This document shows, piece by piece, positions 24,488 to 32,651 of a DNA stretch of 64,000 nt (position 1 is its first letter; every line of letters starts with the position of its first letter). Below the pieces are notes generated by a model, which had not been told where the DNA came from, searched no databases, and worked only from the letters and a program-made list of their open reading frames with translations. Both the position numbers and the translations under genes were made by a program. The DNA comes from Propionibacterium sp. oral taxon 192 str. F0372. GTDB taxonomy: Bacteria; Actinomycetota; Actinomycetes; Propionibacteriales; Propionibacteriaceae. The stretch spans positions 685,698-749,697 of the forward strand of contig NZ_KE340297.1 in the NCBI RefSeq assembly GCF_000413315.1, written 5' to 3'.

Positions 24488-26374
24488 TCAGCCCCCACTC
24501 TTCGGTGGGAACTGGCCCAGGCCCCTGGCCCCGAGAATGTTTCCTTCCTCGTCACGGACCTCATCGAAGGGAAAGTAGAAGTCTCGGCGGCCGGAGGCCT
24601 GCGCCGACAAGCGAGGGACGATGTAGCCGACCCCAGGCACCTCCGGCGGCTCGCCGACGAGGTCGCCGGAGGTGATGACGGTGACTGGGATCTCAAGATC
24701 ATCGTTGTGCACAGTCGGCGCGGAGCATCGCTTCTCCCCCACGCGCACCCACTGATCGTCGTCGGGGGCAGGCCACTCCTTGACAACCACGCCGTCGCGG
24801 TATAGCCGCACCACGTGCGGGGTGAGGTTGACGAGAGTCTTTGTCGGCTCGCAAGCAGGCGGCTCGCTGAGGAGATCACAGTCGTCGAAGACCTCAACGA
24901 TCGGGCCGTTCGGCATGCCCGCGACCACGCGCAGCACCTTCTTGTAGTGTTGCTTGGTCGCGGACGGATTCTGGGTCAGCTCGTATAACACGCAGTTGAG
25001 GGTGTTGGTTTTCCTCGCGACCAGGGGCGCAAGCGACGTTGCCGCCGACCAAGCGATGTGCAGTTCCTTGCCTGCGCCTCGTTTGCGTAACTCTCTTGCG
25101 ATCTCCTGGGCCAGTCGGGAGCCCTCGTTGGCCGGATAATGGTGCTCCCCGCTGCAGCTCTCGATGACGATCTGGAAACTTTCGTCGCAGGCGGCTTTAA
25201 GCTCCTCGAAGATCTGCATGTTCTGCTCTGTGCTGTTGCGGATCAACACGGCAACGCTGCGTGGAGGGTCGAGGTCTTGCTGGACATCCTTCGGGACCGC
25301 GTGGAACGTCTCCTGGTCGCCATCGCTGTTGGTATCGGTCCACTCGCAGCCGTCAAGGTCGATGACATGCAGGCCGCCTTGGCGCGTGACGGGCAACGCG
25401 GCACCGAGCGCCCAGCCGAGGCTGAAGTGGCCGCCCCCGGTCAGCCTCACGCCACTCACGCCGTGCGCATAGAGAGCATCAACCATGATCGGAAGAGTCT
25501 CCTTGAGATACCGGTAGTCCTCTACCGCAGGGATACCGGTGGTCGGGTCTTGGCGCAACCGGATGGCGAGGTCATGCTCGCAACCGAGGTAAGTGGTGCC
25601 GGAACGGCGCGTATGGGCGTCAGGGACCGGGCGGGTCTGCGTCTGAATGGTGATCTCGCCGTCGCCGATCCCCCGGTCACCGAATAACCACCTATTGATG
25701 CTGGAGATCGCTTCGACGGCACCTGTGGGTAGGCCGACCGGCAGGTATCGCTCCGTCGGCCTCATGAGATGCCCGAGTCGACGGTAGAGGAGATCCCGGT
25801 ACAGCTGACGTAACTCAGCGAGGCCATACTGCTTCAGCTTCTTCAGCGGCTGGCCGGTGGTTCCCAGCAAGCAGTCGGGGGCCTGCACATTGATGGCGTT
25901 CTTCGATTGTGCGCACCCGCAGAGCAGATGGTCGGCCTCCACACCGTCTCCCCGCGATCGGCCATCACCGGAGGCCTTCTCGTCCGTTTTGGGGATGGTG
26001 TTGAGGACGAGGAAGCTGAAGTCGTGGGGTTCCTGTTCGAGGGCGAGCAGTTCGGGCAATTCCTCGTCCCGAACGAACTGGCTTTTGCCGATCTCGGGCG
26101 TGACGAGCAGCACCGCCGCGGAAATGCCCTCGGCAAAGGCCTGGCGGACTCGGCGCGTCGTCTCGCCGGGAGGCAGGTCGACGAGGTCGCGCCAAGGAAC
26201 CAAACCGCCTGCGCGCAGGAACCGATCGAGTTGCTCGGCGAGTTTGGTTCCGTCGCTCTGCCGGTACGAGATGAAGATGGGCCCGGTCGGATCGTAGCGC
26301 TTGACGCCGCGACCACAGGGCTCATCTTGCATCCAACCAATGCCGCTGCATGTGTTCCTTGGTGTGCTGCTCAT
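24488..26374 (-). CDS. TIR-SAVED cyclic-oligonucleotide effector with extra C-terminal domain
   Basis: 628 residues in three parts. Residues 31-170: TIR domain (FISYRQSDG, WRDL, LVTPEIGKSQFVRDEELPELL with Glu candidates 104-108 for NAD cleavage). Residues 260-485: SAVED domain (GHFSLGWALGA; LHIAWSAATSLAPLVAR; CVLYELT), the cyclic-oligonucleotide sensor. Residues 510-628: a compact unnamed domain (NLTPHVVRLY ... VPGVGYIVPRL ... VRDEEGNILGARGLGQF). Established knowledge: in CBASS, TIR-SAVED filaments formed on cyclic triadenylate degrade NAD. Here no CD-NTase gene is nearby, and the adjacent Cas10 with a GGDD motif is the plausible signal source. Start 26374 has GGGAGGGG upstream. Confidence 0.82.
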   Translation of the reverse strand: MSSTPRNTCSGIGWMQDEPCGRGVKRYDPTGPIFISYRQSDGTKLAEQLDRFLRAGGLVPWRDLVDLPPGETTRRVRQAFAEGISAAVLLVTPEIGKSQFVRDEELPELLALEQEPHDFSFLVLNTIPKTDEKASGDGRSRGDGVEADHLLCGCAQSKNAINVQAPDCLLGTTGQPLKKLKQYGLAELRQLYRDLLYRRLGHLMRPTERYLPVGLPTGAVEAISSINRWLFGDRGIGDGEITIQTQTRPVPDAHTRRSGTTYLGCEHDLAIRLRQDPTTGIPAVEDYRYLKETLPIMVDALYAHGVSGVRLTGGGHFSLGWALGAALPVTRQGGLHVIDLDGCEWTDTNSDGDQETFHAVPKDVQQDLDPPRSVAVLIRNSTEQNMQIFEELKAACDESFQIVIESCSGEHHYPANEGSRLAQEIARELRKRGAGKELHIAWSAATSLAPLVARKTNTLNCVLYELTQNPSATKQHYKKVLRVVAGMPNGPIVEVFDDCDLLSEPPACEPTKTLVNLTPHVVRLYRDGVVVKEWPAPDDDQWVRVGEKRCSAPTVHNDDLEIPVTVITSGDLVGEPPEVPGVGYIVPRLSAQASGRRDFYFPFDEVRDEEGNILGARGLGQFPPKSGG

Positions 26375-26636
26375 GGCCCCTCCCGTTGAAGCCCCCGACG
26401 CTGAAGAGCTGCAGGAAGCATCTTACGGAGCATCTGTGCCCGCGTCTCATCTTCTTCTCAGATTGCTCACCTTTCCGCGAACCCGCGCGGAGCCTCTCCT
26501 GCGAGCCGTGAGCCTCATGTGTTGTGCCCGGCCTCACTATCTAGGCGTCAGCACATGGCGCAACACCGCATCTGCCTGCTTTTGATGTGCAAGAAGGTAG
26601 TGTCGTAGCAGGTGCAGGCCCCCTCCTGGAGCACAG
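26375..26636. promoter_or_regulatory. Divergent promoter region, TIR-SAVED / fhs
   Basis: 262 bp between divergent genes; no gene, array or clear riboswitch seen. Promoters for both directions are expected here. Confidence 0.35.
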
Positions 26637-28241
26637 ATGCTGACTGACGTTGAGATCGCCACGCAGGCAAAGACCAGACCCATCACCGACATCGCAGCCG
26701 ACGCCGGATTGCTGCCCACCGAACTCGAACCGTATGGCAAAGACAAGGCGAAGGTGTCGCTGTCAGCGCTGTCCCGGCTCAAGGATTCCCCCGACGGGAA
26801 GCTGGTGCTGGTCACCGCCATCACCCCCACCAAGGCCGGTGAGGGCAAGACGACAGTGTGCGTCGGGCTGGCCATGGCCCTCCAGCGCATCGGGCAGCGC
26901 TGCATCGTGACGCTGCGGGAGCCGTCACTCGGCCCCTGCTTCGGCATGAAGGGCGGCGCAGCAGGCGGCGGCTATGCGCAGGTGCTGCCCATGGCCGACA
27001 TCAACCTGCATTTCACCGGCGACTTTCATGCGGTCACCACCGCCCACAACCTGTTGTCGGCGCTCATCGACAACGCCCTCCACCACGGCACCACCGATCT
27101 CGACCCGAGGCGGGTGACATGGCGCCGGGTGATGGACATCAACGATCGGGCATTGCGCCAGATCGTCGTCGGTCTGGGCAAACCCACCGATGGGATGCCC
27201 CACCAGTCGGGCTTCGATATCACCGTCGCCAGTGAGGTGATGGCCACCCTGTGCCTGGCCAATTCGCTCGGTGAACTAAAGCAGCGGTTGGGCCGCATCG
27301 TCGTCGGCCTCACCCATGACCGCCGAGCAGTGACAGTGGCCGACCTGGATGCCCAGGGCGCGATGACTGTTCTGTTGAAAGACGCCATCAAACCAAATCT
27401 CGTGCAGACCATCGAGGGAACTCCAGCACTCATCCATGGAGGCCCCTTCGCGAACATCGCGCACGGCACCAACACGGTGCTGGCCACCCGTCTGGGCCTG
27501 AAATTGGCGGACTTCACCGTGACGGAGGCGGGTTTCGGCGCAGACCTGGGCGCCGAAAAGTTCTGCAATATTGTCGCCCCGGCCAGCGGTCTGCGACCCG
27601 ACGTGGCAGTGGTGGTGGCCACTGTCAGGGCGCTGGAGGAGCAGGGGCTGGAGAACCTGACCCAGCACGTCGAGAACCTCAGGGACTTCGGGCTTCCAAT
27701 CGTGGTGGCGCTCAACCGCTTCCCGAGCGACTCACCCGAGGACGTCCGGAAGATCCTTGACCACTGCGCCATGCTGAACGTCCCCGCAGCCCCCTGTGAC
27801 GTGTTCACCCGAGGTGGGGCTGGTGGGGAGGATCTAGCTCGTCTCGTCACGGAAGCCGCGAGGACACCGTCGCAGCTGCGGAACACCTACCAGCCCGGGG
27901 ACTCGCTGCAGACCAAGATCGAGGCGGTCGCCAAGAAGGTGTATCGCGCCGACGGAGTGGACTTCACACCGACGGCCCGCCGCCAATTGCGGGAACTCGC
28001 CGACTACGACACGCTGCCTGTGTGCCTGGCGAAAACGCAGTACTCCTTCAGCGACGACCCAACGCTGACAGGTGCGCCACGCGGGTTCCGCATCACGGTG
28101 CGGGAACTCGTGGTCAATGCGGGAGCGGGTTTCGTCGTCGCCCTGACCGGCGACATCATGCGTATGCCGGGACTGCCGAGGACTCCCTCCGCCCAGCGCA
28201 TCGACATATCCGACGACGGGGTGATCACGGGGCTCTCATGA
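26637..28241 (+). CDS. fhs: Formate--tetrahydrofolate ligase
   Basis: 534 residues, close to the usual 550-560. It has the ATP loop TPTKAGEGKTT, REPSLGPCFGMKGGAAGGGYAQV (given as family signature in parts) and C-terminal PGLPRTPSA. The enzyme joins formate to THF with ATP to give 10-formyl-THF for purines or formate assimilation in one-carbon metabolism. ATG 26637 has a weak GGAG 8 nt upstream. Monocistronic, convergent with the acyl-CoA ligase gene 17 bp downstream. Confidence 0.95.
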   Translation: MLTDVEIATQAKTRPITDIAADAGLLPTELEPYGKDKAKVSLSALSRLKDSPDGKLVLVTAITPTKAGEGKTTVCVGLAMALQRIGQRCIVTLREPSLGPCFGMKGGAAGGGYAQVLPMADINLHFTGDFHAVTTAHNLLSALIDNALHHGTTDLDPRRVTWRRVMDINDRALRQIVVGLGKPTDGMPHQSGFDITVASEVMATLCLANSLGELKQRLGRIVVGLTHDRRAVTVADLDAQGAMTVLLKDAIKPNLVQTIEGTPALIHGGPFANIAHGTNTVLATRLGLKLADFTVTEAGFGADLGAEKFCNIVAPASGLRPDVAVVVATVRALEEQGLENLTQHVENLRDFGLPIVVALNRFPSDSPEDVRKILDHCAMLNVPAAPCDVFTRGGAGGEDLARLVTEAARTPSQLRNTYQPGDSLQTKIEAVAKKVYRADGVDFTPTARRQLRELADYDTLPVCLAKTQYSFSDDPTLTGAPRGFRITVRELVVNAGAGFVVALTGDIMRMPGLPRTPSAQRIDISDDGVITGLS

Positions 28242-28258
28242 CTCAGATCCCCGGGTTC

Positions 28259-29992
28259 TCAGCCCTCGCGTTCGGTCAGCAGTGTGCGCACCTCACCACG
28301 CAGCACCTTGCCCAGCAGGGAGGTGGGCAGCTCGTCGAGGACGACGAACCGGCGTGGCACCTTGTAGGCGGTCAGTGACCGCTTCGCCCAGGCACGCAGC
28401 GTCTCATCGTCGGCGACGAAGCCGTCGGTGACCAGGATCGCGGCCACCACCTCTTCGTCACCGCGCTCGGTGGGTATCCCCACCACTGCGGCCTGCACGA
28501 TATCCGGGTGCTTCACCAGTTCGGCTTCCACCTCGGACGGGGAGACATTGAAACCACCGGTAATGATGATTTCTTTCTTGCGGTCGACGATGGTGGTGAA
28601 CCCGTCCTCATCGACCGTGACGACGTCCCCGGTGCGCAGCCAGCCGTCGATCAGGGTGTTGCGGGTCTCCTGTTCGTTGTTCCAGTACCCCTGGAACACC
28701 TGCGGGCCTTTGAGCAGCAGTTCCCCGGGCTCACCGACCCCGACCTCCTTGGTGGGATCGTCCACGTCGACCACCTTCATCAGCGTCGAGGGGAAGGGAA
28801 CCCCGATGGTGCCGGGACGTCGCGACGGGAAGAAGGGGTTGCCGAGGGCAACCGGGGAGGCTTCGGTGAGGCCGTAGCCCTCGACGAGCAACCCGGAGGA
28901 CACCGACTCCCACAGTTCGCGGGTGTGATCGGGCAGGGCTACCGCCCCCGAGATGCACCATCGGGCCGATGCGAGCGATATGCCCTGCCGTCGTGCTTGC
29001 TCTGCGGTGCGCTGGTAGAGGGTGGGCACCACGCAGTAGATCGACGGCGGGTTTTTCTTCGCCGCTGCCAGGATCAGTTTGATATCGGGTTTGGGGAATA
29101 GCACCTGCCGGGCACGTTTGAGCACCCCGAAGGTGGTGTGCATGGTGACTCCGAAGGAGTGGAACATCGGCAGGGCGGCATAGGAGGTTTCCTTGCCCGG
29201 TTCGGCACCGACCATCCACGCCTCACCCTGGCGGGCATTGGCGAAGAGGTTGTAGTGGGTGAGCATCGCGCCTTTGGCGCGACCGGTGGTTCCGGAGGTG
29301 TACTGGATGGCGGCTAGGTCGTGCAGGCCCGGTTTGGGGTGGGACGACGCCAGTCGCCGCGAGGAGAGCAGCGACTCCCAGGAGAGGGTCCCCTTGGTGC
29401 CTGAGGTGAGCGCGGCGCGCTGCTTGCGGAGCGCGGGAATTGGCAGTGACAAGGCGATGCGTAGTTTTCGCGGAAGGGCCTTGAGTAGGTTCACTGCGAC
29501 GACGATGCGGGGACGGGAGTATTTCGACATCTCGTCGATGCGGTCGATCACCGAATCCATGGCGATCGCCACCCGGGCGCCGTGGTCTTCGAAGAGTTTC
29601 TCTAATTCGGCCGCGGTGTACAGCGGATTGTGCTCGACGACGACGGCACCGAGTCGCACAACGGCATGAAAGGCGACGAGGTGCTGTGGGCAATTGGGCA
29701 GCAGGATGGCGACCCGGTCACCGGCGGTCACCCCGAGTCGGCGTAGTCCTTCCGCCGCCCGGGCCACGCGGTCACCGAGCTGCCGATAGGTCATCTCGGC
29801 GCCGAAGAATTGGGTGGCTACCTCGGTTCCACCATCGCGGACTGCCTTATCAAGCAGGGCGGTGAGTGGCTCGGTGGGCAGCTCGATGTCGACCGGAACC
29901 CCCGGCTGGTAGTTCGTCGTCCACCACGGGGCACCCGATGCGGTGGTACGTCGCCACGGGGGAATCGCCGGGGAGCCGTCCTGTTCTGCCAT
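28259..29992 (-). CDS. Long-chain fatty acid--CoA ligase (AMP-binding)
   Basis: 577 residues. It has the P-loop YTSGTTGRAKGAMLTH, the A5 motif VEGYGLTEASPV, the hinge GWLRTGD and the catalytic Lys near the C-terminus in TSLLGKVLRGEV. It activates a fatty acid to acyl-AMP and then acyl-CoA. ATG 29992 is chosen because the conserved N-terminus (W..TYQPGVP) follows; an in-frame ATG at 30082 overlaps the neighbouring gene's end and adds unrelated residues. Chain length is not predictable. Confidence 0.85.
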   Translation of the reverse strand: MAEQDGSPAIPPWRRTTASGAPWWTTNYQPGVPVDIELPTEPLTALLDKAVRDGGTEVATQFFGAEMTYRQLGDRVARAAEGLRRLGVTAGDRVAILLPNCPQHLVAFHAVVRLGAVVVEHNPLYTAAELEKLFEDHGARVAIAMDSVIDRIDEMSKYSRPRIVVAVNLLKALPRKLRIALSLPIPALRKQRAALTSGTKGTLSWESLLSSRRLASSHPKPGLHDLAAIQYTSGTTGRAKGAMLTHYNLFANARQGEAWMVGAEPGKETSYAALPMFHSFGVTMHTTFGVLKRARQVLFPKPDIKLILAAAKKNPPSIYCVVPTLYQRTAEQARRQGISLASARWCISGAVALPDHTRELWESVSSGLLVEGYGLTEASPVALGNPFFPSRRPGTIGVPFPSTLMKVVDVDDPTKEVGVGEPGELLLKGPQVFQGYWNNEQETRNTLIDGWLRTGDVVTVDEDGFTTIVDRKKEIIITGGFNVSPSEVEAELVKHPDIVQAAVVGIPTERGDEEVVAAILVTDGFVADDETLRAWAKRSLTAYKVPRRFVVLDELPTSLLGKVLRGEVRTLLTEREG

Positions 29993-30082
29993 GGCATCAA
30001 TTCTCCCATGCACGCCCAGGAGACAACGCAGAGCACCTCGATCGCCGGCCCCACGGGCATTGACGGCAATGGGGTTCCGCAC

Positions 30083-30385
30083 TCACTGTGGGCGCGGCAT
30101 CCGGGGGAACTCCGCCGCGAGTTGACGAAACTCGTGGAGCCATTCATGGACCTGCTGGTCGGATGCGCGGACCAGGTCGTTGACCTCGTCGAGATTGGCC
30201 CGGCTGAGCTGTTGGATGTGGGCGAAACGCTGGGTGAGGACGTCGTTCATCACATGCGCGATGGCGGTTTCCAATTCGGCTTCCCGGTACAGGTAGCCGC
30301 TGGCGACCTTCACCTCGGTGACCTCACCGTCTTCAACGGTGACAGTGACCACTCCGCCGGGGCTTTGGTGGATTGTTTCGGTCAT
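30083..30385 (-). CDS. YbaB-like protein, last gene of ESX/REase-5 locus
   Basis: 100 residues. VVTVTVEDGEVTEVKVASGYLYREAELETAIAHVMNDVL (in two pieces) is a YbaB-type strand-turn-strand plus helix. ATG 30385 overlaps the upstream stop (ATGA). A 5' fragment of the same gene is found at 31500-31560, left by the local duplication. Probably a small partner of the secretion/toxin system; role unknown. Confidence 0.55.
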   Translation of the reverse strand: MTETIHQSPGGVVTVTVEDGEVTEVKVASGYLYREAELETAIAHVMNDVLTQRFAHIQQLSRANLDEVNDLVRASDQQVHEWLHEFRQLAAEFPRMPRPQ

Positions 30386-31473
30386 GACTGTGGTTTCCAT
30401 TCTTTCGGGACCGGGCTCCAGAACACCTGAACACCAGTGTGGGCAACAACCTCACGCAACTGGTAGGCCTCCACCGGATTGTTGGAATGCCACTCCACGA
30501 TCCCACCGGTGCCAGCCTTCTTCACCGCAGCAAGATCGATGTATGCCTTCTCTAAGAAGTGCTGCCTGTAGGAATCCGAAATAGAACCATTCCAGCCAAA
30601 CGATTTCGGTCGGTAGAGCGCTCTCAGGTAGATAGGTTTCCCGGCCCGCTCCACATACCCGTCAAACCCCACACCATCAACGATCAGCTTCGGGACCGTT
30701 CCATCAGGCTGCGGCCCAACCCCGGTAATCCACTGGCTATAAGCAACCTCCTCAGCAGAAGGAGCAGGCAGATGCGCATCCGATCGTTGACTAGGCTCAA
30801 CACTGACATCAAGCATATGCTTAACAGCAGCCAACGCCTGCGTCTCACACCCCGGCAACGGATCAAGCAACCACCCAGCCCCATGACGAGTCGCGGTCAA
30901 CACCTCAGGATCCCACTCCCACTGCTTCTCGGTATAGGTAATCCACCCAGCCAACTGACGACTCCCATGGTGATAAGAGATCGTGCGTTCCGGAGCAATC
31001 GCCGCCGTCGATGCCCCCCACAACTCCATCATCTCCACCAACAAACCCCGCCACACCCCAAGATCAGTCATCTCGGTGCTCTTCACCGTGACGTCTCCGC
31101 CACCAAGATAACCAATATGCAGTTGTGGACCGACAGTGAATATGGTGAACACCACGTCTTCCTCGTAGAGATTCTGGAAACCACGCTCCCACAACCACTC
31201 ACGCACCGGCTCCGGATCACCCTCAATCATCACCGTGGGCACCAACTCCGGATGAAAGGCATAGTTCTCATCTTCGAAAGGGCTGAGCCCCATTTCCAGA
31301 CGAGTGATCGTCCCCACCCGATCAACCAACTCAAGCTGCCGATACAACTGCTCCCACTGCCGCTCAAAACCCTCCGCACGATGCGGATAACGCAACCCCA
31401 ATTCCATAGGCACTTGCTCCTTGCCCACCACCATCACCTCTTCGGAGAATAAAACACAAACACCTTGCCAGCC
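30345..31473. repeat. Tandem duplication unit A (about 1.13 kb)
   Basis: Matches 31521-32651 at an offset of 1176-1178 bp, covering the start of the YbaB-like gene, the whole immunity/REase-like gene and the last codons of the toxin gene. Confidence 0.85.
30382..31407 (-). CDS. Immunity-like + degenerate REase-5-like protein, copy A
   Basis: 341 residues from ATG 31407 (AAGGAG 9 nt upstream; GTG 31437 or ATG 31434 possible). Residues 1-190 form an alpha/beta domain resembling polymorphic-toxin immunity proteins in context and size. Residues 225-341 resemble the C-terminal domain of the toxin at 32613 (VDGVGFDGYV; GGIVEWHSNNPVEAYQLREVV versus GAVLEWHFSDPQAAEAMRKCF), but the position of the toxin's (I)DAK is occupied by YLRALY. 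The nuclease site therefore seems lost. Copy B at 31558 is highly similar along its whole length. Possibly a cognate immunity protein that evolved from toxin-immunity fusion. Confidence 0.55.
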   Translation of the reverse strand: MELGLRYPHRAEGFERQWEQLYRQLELVDRVGTITRLEMGLSPFEDENYAFHPELVPTVMIEGDPEPVREWLWERGFQNLYEEDVVFTIFTVGPQLHIGYLGGGDVTVKSTEMTDLGVWRGLLVEMMELWGASTAAIAPERTISYHHGSRQLAGWITYTEKQWEWDPEVLTATRHGAGWLLDPLPGCETQALAAVKHMLDVSVEPSQRSDAHLPAPSAEEVAYSQWITGVGPQPDGTVPKLIVDGVGFDGYVERAGKPIYLRALYRPKSFGWNGSISDSYRQHFLEKAYIDLAAVKKAGTGGIVEWHSNNPVEAYQLREVVAHTGVQVFWSPVPKEWKPQS

Positions 31474-31560
31474 ATCTCATCGGCGAACTGCCCACAAGTC
31501 ATCACGACACCAAATAATCGGTGACCACTCCGCCGGGGCTTTGGTAGGTTGATTCGGTCA
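31434..31560 (-). pseudogene. Duplication junction: YbaB 5' remnant fused next to toxin 3' remnant
   Basis: Reading the minus strand from 31560, MTESTYQSPGGVVTDYLVS copies the N-terminus of the YbaB-like protein (MTETIHQSPGGVV) and stops. It overlaps MTCGQFADEMAGKVFVFYSPKR, whose last 12 residues equal the toxin C-terminus. Both fragments are scars of unequal recombination that duplicated the neighbouring gene. Confidence 0.75.
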
Positions 31561-32651
31561 TGACTGTGGTTTCCACTCTTTCGGGACCGGACTCCAAAAC
31601 ACCTGAACACCAGTGCGAGCAACAACCTCACGCAACTGGTAGGCCTCCACCGGATCGTTGGAATGCCACTCCACAATCCCACCGGTGCCAGCCTTCTTCA
31701 CCGCAGCAAGATCGATATACGCCTTCTCCAAGAAATGCTGCCTGTAGGAATCCGAAATAGAACCATTCCAGCCAAACGATTTCGGTCGGTAGAGCGCTCT
31801 CAGGTAAATCGGTTTCCCGGCCCGCTCCACATACCCATCAAACCCCACACCATCAACAACCAATTTCGGGACCGTTCCATCAGGCTGCGGCCCAACCCCG
31901 GTAATCCACTGGCTATAAGCAACCTCCTCAGCAGAAGGAGCAGGCAAATGCGCATCCGATCGTTGACTAGGCTCAACACTGACATCAAGCATATGCTTAA
32001 CAGCAGCCAACGCCTGCGTCTCACACCCCGGCAACGGATCAAGCAACCACCCAGCCCCATACCGACTCACAGTCAACACCTCAGGATCCCACTCCCACTG
32101 CTTCTCGGTATAGGTAATCCACCCAGCCAACTGATGACTACTAGGCTGGGACCAGATCGTGCGTTCCGGAGCAATCGCCGCCGTCGACACCCCCCACAAC
32201 TCCATCATCTCCACCAACAAACCCCGCCACACCCCAAGATCCATCACCTCGGAACTGCGCACACGAACATGTGGACCCCACGCGTCAATGCCGATTTCCA
32301 GCTGAGGACCAATGGTGAATATACCGAGTAGGGTGTCTTCCTCGTAGAGATTCTGGAAACCACGCTCCCGCAACCACTCACGCACCGGCTCCGGATCACC
32401 CTCAATCATCACCCTGGGCACCAACTCCGGATGAAAGGCATAATTCTCATCCTCAAAAGGGAGAACAGCCATCTCCAAACGAGTGATCGTCCCCACCCGA
32501 TCAACCAACTCAAGCTGCCGATACAACTGCTCCCACTGCCGCTCAAACCCCTCCGCACGACGCGGATAACGCAAATGCAGCACCATCGGCACTGATTCCC
32601 TAACCACTACGATCACCTCTTCGGAGAATAAAACACAAACACCTTGCCAGC
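31521..32651. repeat. Tandem duplication unit B (about 1.13 kb)
   Basis: Partner of 30345-31473. The copies are most similar in the 3' two-thirds of the gene and diverge around the N-terminal variable segment (for example GYLGGGDVTVKS versus GIDAWGPHVRVR). Confidence 0.85.
31558..32586 (-). CDS. Immunity-like + degenerate REase-5-like protein, copy B
   Basis: 342 residues from ATG 32586 (AGGGA 9 nt upstream; GTG 32616, which overlaps the toxin stop, is an alternative). Domain layout is as in copy A, and the nuclease-site residues are replaced in the same way. Differences from copy A cluster at residues 70-125 and 150-190, the kind of localised change expected if each copy neutralises a different toxin variant. 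It lies directly after the intact toxin gene, the usual immunity position. Confidence 0.55.
   Translation of the reverse strand: MVLHLRYPRRAEGFERQWEQLYRQLELVDRVGTITRLEMAVLPFEDENYAFHPELVPRVMIEGDPEPVREWLRERGFQNLYEEDTLLGIFTIGPQLEIGIDAWGPHVRVRSSEVMDLGVWRGLLVEMMELWGVSTAAIAPERTIWSQPSSHQLAGWITYTEKQWEWDPEVLTVSRYGAGWLLDPLPGCETQALAAVKHMLDVSVEPSQRSDAHLPAPSAEEVAYSQWITGVGPQPDGTVPKLVVDGVGFDGYVERAGKPIYLRALYRPKSFGWNGSISDSYRQHFLEKAYIDLAAVKKAGTGGIVEWHSNDPVEAYQLREVVARTGVQVFWSPVPKEWKPQS

Noticed and set aside
24488-26374. Calling the TIR-SAVED gene a CBASS operon
   Set aside because: No CD-NTase, Cap2/Cap3 or other CBASS gene is next to it; the neighbours are CRISPR type III genes.
31434-31682. 82-codon minus-strand frame as a real small gene
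   Set aside because: Its start lies inside the neighbouring gene in another frame, and its end is a copy of the toxin C-terminus: a duplication scar.
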